This document shows positions 17,825 through 26,175 of a DNA stretch of 64,000 nucleotides, piece after piece. The stretch is taken from NCBI GenBank assembly GCA_036960175.1, contig JBALWH010000007.1, positions 58,636-122,635 of the forward strand, read 5' to 3'. Below the pieces are notes generated by a model. That model did no database searches. It was given only the letters and a program-made list of their open reading frames with translations, and was not told the origin of the DNA. The position numbers and the translations under genes are program-made. Each line of letters starts with the position of its first letter. Positions within the stretch are counted from its first letter, which is position 1. This DNA comes from Motiliproteus sp036960175. GTDB taxonomy: Bacteria; Pseudomonadota; Gammaproteobacteria; Pseudomonadales; Balneatricaceae.

Positions 17825-18119
17825 ATTCAGTCGTCCTTGCTGAGGGGTTGTAGAGGCGGTGATAGCGGCGATGTGCCTGGGATCGCAGTGACAGTTTGCT
17901 CTCGTCAATTGATCACTCAGGCTCGCGGCTCTAAGTAATACTCCGGTCTGTTCTTATTAACAGCTTGATAGTTAAGGTTATTGAGAATATGGCTTATGGG
18001 GGGATTAAAAGCTATAGCTATGTTGGTCTAGGCGTTAGGCTGTAAGTATGTTTGATTTTGGCTTGTCTGTGGGATATAGATTAAGTCCCTAATATAAATT
18101 TCTGAACGGGTCGTCGCTT

Positions 18120-18632
18120 ATGTGGGATAGAACACCCTGGTTGCTGTGCGTGCTGCTGCTGTCCGGTTGTTCCGTTGTGCCGGAGGTGGGGGTTGATGAT
18201 AGTCGGTTAGCTAAAGCTGAAGATAGTCGCTATCAGTCAGCTAAAACTGATGCGATCGCCGCGGTAATAGTCCGAAATAAAGAGACAGGCGTCGAAGAGT
18301 ATATCGGCGAGACCACCGTTGTTTATTTGTCCGACTTTAATTTTTCACCCAACGAGTTTCGTTTTAAATCCGGTACCGTAACTCGTATTCGTCTAAAGAA
18401 CGTGGCTTGGGTGACCCATTATTTCGGTGGCAAGGAGTTCTTCGCCGAAGGTGCGGATATAGTCAATATTCTCGGCAGCAAAATACCGTCCCAGCAGCAT
18501 GTCCCGGCATCACCCTACGTCACCCGCGATCTTTATCTGTATATTAAGAAGCCGGGAGAATACCCGCTAAGCTGCTTTGTCCCCAATCATCGTATAGAGG
18601 GTATGACAGGCCGCTTGATTGTAGAACCATAG
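18120..18632 (+). CDS. Cupredoxin-domain lipoprotein
   Basis: A 170-residue protein with a lipoprotein signal ending LSGC (C17). The mature domain is a cupredoxin: YLSDFNFSPNEFRFKSGTVTRIRLKN is the typical N-terminal strand region, and the type-1 copper ligands appear as H100, then C152-x4-H157-x4-M162. All four ligands are present, so it probably binds a blue copper centre and carries electrons or copper in the periplasm. It stands alone, with a long leader before the EF-G gene downstream. The partner is unknown. Confidence 0.82.
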   Translation: MWDRTPWLLCVLLLSGCSVVPEVGVDDSRLAKAEDSRYQSAKTDAIAAVIVRNKETGVEEYIGETTVVYLSDFNFSPNEFRFKSGTVTRIRLKNVAWVTHYFGGKEFFAEGADIVNILGSKIPSQQHVPASPYVTRDLYLYIKKPGEYPLSCFVPNHRIEGMTGRLIVEP

Positions 18633-18917
18633 GGGTTCCCCCCTCTCTCTGGGCAGGAGTCGGGGAAAATGTTTTATCGTCTAATTGAAAACGGAAGAAC
18701 GCCTGAAGTCAGCGATGACTGCAGGCTTGGTCAAGTATTTCGCAGCCTCCAGACCCGTGTCGATGCAGAACGTTAGATAGTAGACCTGAGCGGCACCCCC
18801 CTGTTTTATCGGATAGCCATCCCCTTAGACCTCAAAAGGGATGCAAATGTCTTGGCTTTCCTGTACCCTTACGCGCTATTTATTCCCCCGGTATTACCTG
18901 ACCTATCGAGTGACACA

Positions 18918-21011
18918 ATGACAGACCTATCCCTTTACAGAAACATCGGTATCTTCGCTCACGTTGATGCGGGTAAGACTACCACTACTGAACGTATTCT
19001 GAAGCTTACCGGTAAGATCCATAAGACCGGTGAAGTGCATGACGGTGCTGCTACGACTGACTTCATGGATCAGGAACAAGAGCGTGGTATTACTATCCAG
19101 TCTGCAGCCACGACTTGCTACTGGAAAGACCACCGTTTCAATATCATCGATACTCCAGGACACGTTGACTTCACTGTTGAAGTTTACCGCTCACTAAAAG
19201 TATTGGATGGTGGTGTTGGCGTATTCTGTGGTTCGGGTGGTGTTGAGCCGCAGTCAGAAACTAACTGGCGTTATGCTAACGATTCCGAAGTTGCTCGGAT
19301 CATCTTTGTTAACAAGCTGGACCGTATGGGTGCCGACTTCCTGCGCGTTGTTGATCAGGTTGAAAAGGTTCTGGGTGCTAACCCGCTGGTTATGGTTCTG
19401 CCAATTGGCGTTGAAGAAAATTTTGTCGGCATGGTTGATCTGCTGACGCGTCAAGCGTTTGTTTGGGACAACTCTGGTCTGCCAGAAAACTTCGAAATCG
19501 TTGATATTCCTGCTGATATGGTGGAGCAGGTCGAAGAATACCGCGAGATGATGATAGAGAAAGCGGTTGAGCAGGACGATGATCTGATGATGGCGTACAT
19601 GGAAGGCGAAGAGCCTTCTATCGACGATATCAAGCGTTGCATCCGTAAGGGTACTATCGCTCTGGACTTCTTCCCGACGTACTGTGGTTCTGCGTTCAAG
19701 AACAAAGGTGTTCAGCTGATTCTGGACGCGGTTGTTGACTACCTACCGTGCCCGACTGATGTAACGCCGCAGCCGTTGACCGACGAAGAAGGCGAGCCTA
19801 ACGGTGAAACTGCGCTGGTATCTATCGACGAGCCATTGCGTGCGCTGGCGTTTAAGATCATGGACGACCGTTTTGGCGCCCTGACTTTCGTACGTATCTA
19901 CTCGGGTGTGCTTGAGAAAGGCAACTCTATTCTTAACAGCTTCACCGGCAAGACCGAGCGTATCGGCCGTATGGTCGAGATGCACGCCGATGACCGCAAC
20001 GAGATTCATCGCGCCCAAGCGGGCGACATCATCGCCATCGTGGGTATGAAGAATGTGCAGACTGGTCACACTCTGTGTGATCCTAAGTTCCCATGCACCT
20101 TGGAAGCGATGGTTTTCCCTCAGCCGGTAATCTCTATCGCGGTTGCACCGAAAGATAAGCAGGGTTCTGAGAAGATGGGTGTCGCGATCGGCAAAATGAT
20201 CGCCGAAGACCCCACGTTCCGGGTTGAAACTGATATCGATTCGGGTGAAACCATCCTTAAGGGTATGGGCGAGCTGCACCTTGATATCAAAGTCGACATC
20301 CTTAAGCGTACTTACGGCGTTGAGTTGATGGTAGGGGCGCCTCAGGTGGCTTACCGTGAGACTATCACTCAGCCTCTTGAAGACTCTTACACCCACAAGA
20401 AGCAGTCTGGTGGTTCTGGTCAGTTCGGTAAGATCGATTACACTATCAAGCCAGGCGAGCCAGGCACTGGTTTCGTATTCACTTCAAAGGTTGTGGGCGG
20501 TAACGTTCCTAAGGAATTCTTCCCAGCCGTTGAGAAAGGCTTCAAGAGCATGATGGACACTGGCCCTGTGGCTGGCTTCCCGGTTCTTGATGTTGAATTC
20601 GAACTGTACGACGGTGGTTTCCACGCGGTTGACTCCTCGGCTATTGCGTTTGAGCTGGCTGCTCGTGGTGCCTTCCGTCAATCCATGCCTAAGGCTGGAC
20701 CTCAGCTGATCGAGCCGATCATGCACGTTGACGTTTTCACTCCAGACGATCACGTTGGTGATGTTATCGGTGACTTAAACCGTCGTCGCGGCATGATCAA
20801 AGATCAAATGGCTGGTACAAGCGGCGTTCGTATCAAAGCTGACGTACCACTGTCAGAGATGTTCGGTTACATCGGAACCCTGCGCACCATGACTTCTGGT
20901 CGCGGTCAATTCTCGATGGAATTTGCTCACTATCTGCCATGTCCTAACTCGGTTTCTGAGAAAGTAGTAGCAGCTGAGCTGGAACGCAAAGCAGCTAAAG
21001 CCAAAAAGTAA
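18918..21011 (+). CDS. fusA: Elongation factor G, second-copy type
   Basis: A translational GTPase that drives ribosomal translocation or, in some second copies, ribosome recycling. The start at 18918 gives 697 residues and the correct N-terminus; the frame is open further upstream, to 18852. G-domain motifs are AHVDAGKT (14-21), DTPGH and NKLDRMG; domains II to V follow at the normal length. It is not in a str operon: no rpsL, rpsG or tuf gene is nearby, as expected for the EF-G 2 (FusB-type) paralogue of many marine gammaproteobacteria. Codon use is strongly biased, suggesting high expression. A strong terminator follows. Confidence 0.95.
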   Translation: MTDLSLYRNIGIFAHVDAGKTTTTERILKLTGKIHKTGEVHDGAATTDFMDQEQERGITIQSAATTCYWKDHRFNIIDTPGHVDFTVEVYRSLKVLDGGVGVFCGSGGVEPQSETNWRYANDSEVARIIFVNKLDRMGADFLRVVDQVEKVLGANPLVMVLPIGVEENFVGMVDLLTRQAFVWDNSGLPENFEIVDIPADMVEQVEEYREMMIEKAVEQDDDLMMAYMEGEEPSIDDIKRCIRKGTIALDFFPTYCGSAFKNKGVQLILDAVVDYLPCPTDVTPQPLTDEEGEPNGETALVSIDEPLRALAFKIMDDRFGALTFVRIYSGVLEKGNSILNSFTGKTERIGRMVEMHADDRNEIHRAQAGDIIAIVGMKNVQTGHTLCDPKFPCTLEAMVFPQPVISIAVAPKDKQGSEKMGVAIGKMIAEDPTFRVETDIDSGETILKGMGELHLDIKVDILKRTYGVELMVGAPQVAYRETITQPLEDSYTHKKQSGGSGQFGKIDYTIKPGEPGTGFVFTSKVVGGNVPKEFFPAVEKGFKSMMDTGPVAGFPVLDVEFELYDGGFHAVDSSAIAFELAARGAFRQSMPKAGPQLIEPIMHVDVFTPDDHVGDVIGDLNRRRGMIKDQMAGTSGVRIKADVPLSEMFGYIGTLRTMTSGRGQFSMEFAHYLPCPNSVSEKVVAAELERKAAKAKK

Positions 21012-21035
21012 GTTTTACTTAGGCTAGCTGTTCTG

Positions 21036-21072
21036 AAGCCCCGGTGATGAAAGTCACCGGGGCTTTTTTTTG
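21036..21072 (+). terminator. Strong intrinsic terminator after EF-G gene
   Basis: A perfect 10-bp stem, GCCCCGGTGA / TCACCGGGGC, with the loop TGAAAG is followed by nine T residues. This is a textbook intrinsic terminator 25 bases past the stop codon. Confidence 0.95.
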
Positions 21073-21145
21073 GACTCAGTTTAGATATTAAGGCTCTGCA
21101 GAAACGCTGAGCTTGGTAAGTGCCGCGCAAGATGACATAGGGCTT

Positions 21146-21580
21146 TCAGCTCGAAATGACTTTTAGCTTTTGCACATCGATACCCGGCATCATCACCTCT
21201 ATCGGTAACGGTGCCAATACCCTGCGGATCTCCATGATGAGCTCTTCTAAGGGGTAGAGGGTTTGAAACGCCTGGAGCGCTCGCTCAAGGGTGCTATTTA
21301 CCCCATCAGACCAGCACAGGGTTGATTTCTCGTTGTTGTAGTTCAGTTCCAGATAAGCCACATGCTGGAGGTCCTGAGCGCTACCGTTGCGGTTGGCAAC
21401 CATCGAAATATTGATTTTGAACCGGTTACTCCCCAGCTCTATCAATTGGAACAGAAACCGCAGCTCCCACATCTCGTAGTTGTCAGCAGCTATCCATTGG
21501 TATTCGAAGCGGGTTTTAAGTGCATGTATTAAATCACGGGAACGAGGTCTAAGCCCCGGAATACGGTTATCCATAACCAT
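21146..21580 (-). CDS. Conserved-looking hypothetical protein
   Basis: A 144-residue soluble protein I do not recognise. It has alternating strands and helices, no signal peptide and no cysteine motif; IEVMMPGIDVQKLK near the C-terminus is the most distinctive segment. Codon use is like that of its neighbours, and it starts with ATG after a GGAGACATGGTT context. It stands alone, convergent with the EF-G gene and separated by 298 bases from the next minus-strand gene. Confidence 0.65.
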   Translation of the reverse strand: MVMDNRIPGLRPRSRDLIHALKTRFEYQWIAADNYEMWELRFLFQLIELGSNRFKINISMVANRNGSAQDLQHVAYLELNYNNEKSTLCWSDGVNSTLERALQAFQTLYPLEELIMEIRRVLAPLPIEVMMPGIDVQKLKVISS

Positions 21581-21878
21581 GTCTCCAGTTTGTCCATCAG
21601 GGTAATCTAAGGCAGATGCAAGACCGAACTATAGGACAAGTCTTCTTTGCGGTCAGCGATGGATCTAGTGTAGCAGTTTCTCTTTACAGGTAGAGAGGGC
21701 TTATTGGACGACTACAAATGTTCGGTAGCTAGCCACATAGATGTGCATACGCGAACGCTCTAACGCTGCATAAAGCAATAATAGGCGCGATTTGACGCCT
21801 AAATATGTGCGATGACAATAGGATAAAGCCTTGAGGATAGAGATCGTTTTGGCAAAGCAGTCAGCAATTCCTGAATCC
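21581..21878. other. Intergenic region, nothing found
   Basis: A 298-base gap between two minus-strand genes. It contains the promoter side of the 21146-21580 gene and the end of the binding-protein gene. No clear terminator or ORF was seen. Confidence 0.4.
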
Positions 21879-22844
21879 TTAAGGCACTATTACCGCATTG
21901 GCAAAGTCGACCGCTGGAAGGGAGGATTTGAGATGATCCAGAGTACGCTCATTGATCAATAAACGGCTGGTCTTGGCCTCATAGATGCCCATTTGTTGCA
22001 GTGACTCGCCCTTATAGTGGCGATCCAGCAGGCTGGCGGCCACGCGCCCGAGGTCGTAGTAGTCCGGCACGAAGCCGATCAGCACGCCGTTATCAATGTA
22101 TGTTCGCTGGGCGCCAATGCTGATTAACCGGGTCTGCTGTAGCGCCTGACCAATCTTAGCGGCCTGGGATATCAGATAGCTATCCATGGGTAGATACACG
22201 GCATCGACCGCAATGGCATGGCTACTCAGTTGCTGTAGATAGTGGTCTAGGCGGTTGGATTCCGGCGGGCAGCGCAGTTCGATAACCGCTATGTCAAACT
22301 GCTTGGCAACTTCTATTAATTTGATCCGGGTAAGCTCGGAATTGCGTTCCCGGGGGTTGAAGAAAAAGCCTAGACGTTTAATCGCCCCCATTTTTAGCGC
22401 TGCCTGCAGTTGCGACTGCAAGGGCAGTTGATGGCTGACACCGCTGAGGTTACCGCCGCTGTGTTGCAACGAGTCGACAATGCCTGAGCCCACCGGGTCC
22501 AGCACAATATTGAACAGGTGCGGGGTGTGGTTGCTAATGATCTGCTTGACCATCTTGGTGGCGGTGGTGCCAAAAGAGTAGATATAGTCGCTTTTTCTGA
22601 GGTTATCGAGATCACTTCGCAGCAAGTTAGCGAGATCTTTGCGTTGTTGGTTAGCGTTGAGAAGATGGTAATTGACTTGATAACCACGGGCTTTAAGGCC
22701 ATCGCGAAAACCACGCTCGGCCTCTGTCTCTCCGCGCCAAAGCACCATGGTTACGTCCAGCGCAATGGGCCCCGCAGCACTATTCTGCAGTACTTGTGGT
22801 ATTAGCAGCAACAATATTAGTAATGAATTTATGATGGTTTTCAT
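21879..22844 (-). CDS. ABC-type periplasmic substrate-binding protein (ABC_sub_bind family)
   Basis: A 321-residue protein with an N-terminal signal peptide (about residues 1-24). YSFGTTATK near residue 90, LFNIVLDPVGSGIV near residue 112 and GVSHQLPLQSQL match the ABC_sub_bind family (the TrpX/YtzE type). No permease or ATPase gene lies beside it. Instead it follows a chemoreceptor gene on the same strand after 45 bases, so it may present its ligand to that receptor rather than to a transporter. The ligand cannot be read from the sequence. Confidence 0.85.
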   Translation of the reverse strand: MKTIINSLLILLLLIPQVLQNSAAGPIALDVTMVLWRGETEAERGFRDGLKARGYQVNYHLLNANQQRKDLANLLRSDLDNLRKSDYIYSFGTTATKMVKQIISNHTPHLFNIVLDPVGSGIVDSLQHSGGNLSGVSHQLPLQSQLQAALKMGAIKRLGFFFNPRERNSELTRIKLIEVAKQFDIAVIELRCPPESNRLDHYLQQLSSHAIAVDAVYLPMDSYLISQAAKIGQALQQTRLISIGAQRTYIDNGVLIGFVPDYYDLGRVAASLLDRHYKGESLQQMGIYEAKTSRLLINERTLDHLKSSLPAVDFANAVIVP

Positions 22845-22889
22845 AACAGCGTCTCCGATATCAGACTCCAGGAAATAACCGATTGGCTA

Positions 22890-24827
22890 TTAAACCCGGA
22901 ACCGACTCATCGCTGTTTTGAGGCCATCGGCCACGGTGACCAATGCCAGGGAGCTGCGGCGGCCTTCCTGCACCGAAGATACCGTGATGTGTGCCGCGTC
23001 GCTGATGCTTAGTAGATTATTGTTCACATCGTTAGCCACCTGGGTTTGTTGTTCGGTCATGGCAGCGATACTGGTGGTCATGTCGCTGAGATGCTTAATC
23101 GAGCTGCTGATGCTATTCAGCTGCTGGTCGGTCTGGGCAATGGCCTCGATGCCGATACCCGCCTGTTCACAGACATTATGAGTGACATTCACGGCTTCAC
23201 GAGTGCCAGCCTGTAGCTTCTCAATGCTCAGTTGAATGTTCTCAGTGGATTGCTGGGTCTTGCTGGCCAGGGTGCGGACCTCATCGGCAACCACGGCAAA
23301 GCCACGACCGCTCTCACCGGCCCGAGCGGCTTCAATGGCGGCGTTGAGGGCCAGCAGATTGGTCTGTCCGGCGATCTCCTTGATGACATCCAGGACTAGG
23401 CTGATTTCACTGCTTTGCTTGGACACTTCATTGACCACTGCAGAAGCGTTCTGCAGATCATTGACCAGTTTTTGAATTAGCATGCGTACTTCATTAGAGG
23501 TCTCCAGGCTGCTTTCGGCGGATTGTTGGATGCTGCTGACATGCTCCAGATTATTCTGGGTTTCCTCAGTAACACTTTGCACTGCCTTAACCATTTCGTT
23601 CATGGCCATGCTGACCTGGCTGATATCGTTGTTTTGTTGTTCTGCTCGATTTTCCATATCCTGGCATAGATTGCTGAGGCTATCGCTCTGACTGGATGTC
23701 TCGCTGGCCGCTTGGTTGGCGTCTCTAACAATGCCCTGGATCTTTTCAATAAACAGGTTGATGACTCTGGCCATATCGCCGATTTCATCTTTGCTGTTAA
23801 TGTCGATGCGATGGGTGAGGTTGCCTTCACCTTCGCTCAGGCATTTCAATGATGCGGTGAGCAGCTGCAATTTGCTGATAATACTGATGCGCATCACCAC
23901 CAGAATCCCTATGACCATAGCGACTGCCATGCCCAGAAGGGTCATTAGCAAAGAGGTCATAAGATGGGATGATCCCGATTCAATGAGTGCTTCGGCCTGA
24001 CTGAGGGTGGTTTCCATATCCTGCTGGATCTTCTCCAGATTGGCGGATAACCGTGTCGACGTGGCGGCGGCCTCCTGCACGATGGCCTGTCGGACCTGAC
24101 TGTTGGTGGAAGTGGTTAGCTCACCAAAACTGACTTGTAATCCGGCCGCAGCTTCCCGGGCTTGTTGGTTGGACAGCCCCAGTACCACACGACCCAGAGT
24201 CTGGTCGTTAAGGCTGATCGGTTGTTCACTGAGCACTAGGCCGTCGTCATTAAGGCCTTTTTTCAGTAACTCAGGAAGTGCTTGCCGAGCATCGGCTCCC
24301 TTCAGCAGTCGCGTCATCTGTTGATTGTCTGTGTCGCTGTAGTGGCCAATCAATTCGCCGCTGCTATCCACAACGGCGGCAAATAGCAGGTTTTCAGTAT
24401 CGCTGAGCGCCCCCAGGGTTGCCTTAATAGATGCGATATCACCGTCATACAGCGGCTCTGCGGTAATCCGGGCCAGTAGTGCGGTGAGAGAGTCTGCAGT
24501 GCTGACTAAGGCGCTGTCCAGCAAACTAGCAGCCTTCATCTGTTCCATCGCCAGTGACATGGTCAGTGTCTGTGTCAGGCTTTCCTCGGTGCTGTATGCC
24601 AGCGAGGTCATGGTTTGTTTTACCTGTTTGCTGCTGGACTGCAGCTGATCGCTGGCATTCTTATTTTGCTTTTTTAGCTTTTCAACGGTGCTGCCAACCA
24701 ACTGGCCGACACTGATTTCGGTGATGCCCATCACCATTGCACCCTGCACCAGGGTGATCAGTATGACGGCGATAAAGAAGGGTAGGAGTAAGCGGCTTTT
24801 AAAGCTCATTAGCAGAGATTTCAACAT
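22890..24827 (-). CDS. Methyl-accepting chemotaxis protein
   Basis: A 645-residue chemoreceptor. TM1 is near residues 12-34; a long helical periplasmic domain (about 35-290) has no Cache signature I recognise; TM2 is near residues 288-312; HAMP follows (about 313-365). The cytoplasmic signalling domain has the conserved tip, with GRGFAVVADEVRTLA. It controls CheA through CheW and polar receptor arrays. The binding-protein gene follows directly on the same strand, suggesting indirect sensing. GGAG is spaced 7 bases before the ATG. Confidence 0.93.
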   Translation of the reverse strand: MLKSLLMSFKSRLLLPFFIAVILITLVQGAMVMGITEISVGQLVGSTVEKLKKQNKNASDQLQSSSKQVKQTMTSLAYSTEESLTQTLTMSLAMEQMKAASLLDSALVSTADSLTALLARITAEPLYDGDIASIKATLGALSDTENLLFAAVVDSSGELIGHYSDTDNQQMTRLLKGADARQALPELLKKGLNDDGLVLSEQPISLNDQTLGRVVLGLSNQQAREAAAGLQVSFGELTTSTNSQVRQAIVQEAAATSTRLSANLEKIQQDMETTLSQAEALIESGSSHLMTSLLMTLLGMAVAMVIGILVVMRISIISKLQLLTASLKCLSEGEGNLTHRIDINSKDEIGDMARVINLFIEKIQGIVRDANQAASETSSQSDSLSNLCQDMENRAEQQNNDISQVSMAMNEMVKAVQSVTEETQNNLEHVSSIQQSAESSLETSNEVRMLIQKLVNDLQNASAVVNEVSKQSSEISLVLDVIKEIAGQTNLLALNAAIEAARAGESGRGFAVVADEVRTLASKTQQSTENIQLSIEKLQAGTREAVNVTHNVCEQAGIGIEAIAQTDQQLNSISSSIKHLSDMTTSIAAMTEQQTQVANDVNNNLLSISDAAHITVSSVQEGRRSSLALVTVADGLKTAMSRFRV

Positions 24828-25238
24828 GAGGTGCTCCAGAATATTATTATAGGAAGGGCTGGAACGGTGGACGGTTTTTGGGGAAATCCACTGGCCGACA
24901 GCTTCGGGAGTTTTAGTAATAGAGCGTAAGCAATCCCAGTGCCATGACAGTTGTTCGTCTTAAAAGAGCCTGTATAACAAATGCATATGGGTTTTTATTG
25001 TTGGCTGGTTTGATGCTCGGGCGGATTTTTGCCGATGCTCTTCGGTTGAATAGGCAATTCACGGCTCATTAGGCTAAAGTTTTATCTTGGCAGGTGGTTT
25101 TCATCCTGTGTCGCCGATTGCAGTGCCATAATTGTGTGGTTTAGTAACCCAAGTAGGCGCTTTTTTGCCGATGGCTGTATTTCTCGGCACCGTCAACAAC
25201 AAAGCAGAGACAATCAATATAGTTAGGAGATAGCCTTT
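24828..25238. other. Divergent intergenic region, no gene
   Basis: A 411-base gap between the divergent chemoreceptor and thioredoxin-like genes, so it must hold both promoters. I saw no clear sigma-28 site. The 12-mer TTTTTGCCGATG occurs twice (25026-25037 and 25162-25173); its meaning is unknown. No credible ORF was found. Confidence 0.4.
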
Positions 25239-25781
25239 ATGGCCCTGATCGAATCTCGAATGATGCCCTTGGGTACCAAGGCACCGAATTTTACCTTGCC
25301 GGCTCCTGACGATGGCAGGGAATATTCTTTAGACAGCCTGCGGGGTAAGAAGGGAACTCTGGTTATGTTTATCTGCAACCACTGTCCCTATGTGAAACAT
25401 ATTGAATCTAAATTGGTAGATCTTGGTGGGCGGTTTCAAAACACGGGTGTCAGTATTGTCGCCATCAGCGCCAACGATGCAGACACCCATCCTCAGGATG
25501 GCCCAGAACAGATGGCGGCAAAGAACTATCCCTTCCCCTATCTCTATGATCAGAGCCAGCAGGTCGCGAAAACCTATGGCGCAGAGTGCACGCCGGATTT
25601 TTTCCTGTTTGGGGCTGATCTGGGTTGTGTCTATCGCGGCCAGTTTGATAGTTCACGTCCGGGTAACGATATCCCCGTCAGCGGAGATGATCTGGTCGCC
25701 GCCATGGATGCACTGCTTAATCAAACAGCCGTGAGTTCCGATCAGAAACCCAGTATCGGCTGTAATATTAAGTGGCGCTGA
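25239..25781 (+). CDS. Thioredoxin-fold (AhpC/TSA-type) redox protein
   Basis: A 180-residue protein with a thioredoxin/peroxiredoxin fold and no signal peptide. NHCPYVKHI near residue 45 has the CNHC pair (a CxxC with CPY), and the ECTPDFFLF segment carries the conserved cis-proline region near residue 110. This matches a bacterial family annotated as thioredoxin-family or redoxin proteins. It probably reduces disulfides or peroxides in the cytoplasm. An AGGAG site lies 9 bases before the ATG. Confidence 0.88.
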   Translation: MALIESRMMPLGTKAPNFTLPAPDDGREYSLDSLRGKKGTLVMFICNHCPYVKHIESKLVDLGGRFQNTGVSIVAISANDADTHPQDGPEQMAAKNYPFPYLYDQSQQVAKTYGAECTPDFFLFGADLGCVYRGQFDSSRPGNDIPVSGDDLVAAMDALLNQTAVSSDQKPSIGCNIKWR

Positions 25782-25874
25782 GGTTTTTTATTGAATTTAT
25801 CGTCCAGCTTGTTGCTAGAGTTATCGGTGTAAGCTTTCTTTCAGAATGTAGGTATTTAGCTTATTCGGAGGGGC

Positions 25875-26060
25875 TTAGGAGCGACGCTTCCAAAGATTGT
25901 CGTCTTTCTTGCGACGACCATCATTGTGTCGGCGATTGTCTTTGCTAGGTTCGTAACGAATGTCCTCGCGGCGGTCTTCCTTGGAACGCCGGTCCTTGCC
26001 GTCACGATGTTCACAGCCGTCCCAGCTTATTTCCCCTTCTTTTCGAGCATCGTTCTTCAC
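25875..26060 (-). CDS. Small highly charged Arg/Asp-rich protein
   Basis: A 61-residue protein starting at GTG, with GGAGG placed 7 bases upstream, which strongly supports translation. The protein is dominated by Arg, Lys, Asp and Glu, with repeated DRR/NRR clusters (KDRRSKEDRRED, DNRRHNDGRR). There is no membrane or signal segment. The function is unknown; a disordered nucleic-acid-binding or regulatory role is possible but unproven. Confidence 0.6.
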   Translation of the reverse strand: MKNDARKEGEISWDGCEHRDGKDRRSKEDRREDIRYEPSKDNRRHNDGRRKKDDNLWKRRS

Positions 26061-26175
26061 GATGGCACCTCCCTATCGTCGTCAATTTAAATAGAAAGTG
26101 ACAATGAAAGTATAGAGAATTATCTTAGCATCGTGGGTTTTGGAGTGATTAAAGTATGTCGGGCGCAATCATCTG

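Noticed and set aside
19743..20396. 217-codon minus-strand ORF opposite the EF-G gene
   Set aside because: Antisense to a highly conserved gene with biased codons; no motif, no independent support.
25026..25173. TTTTTGCCGATG occurring twice, as possible sigma-28 -10 elements
   Set aside because: No matching TAAA-type -35 at the right spacing for either copy.
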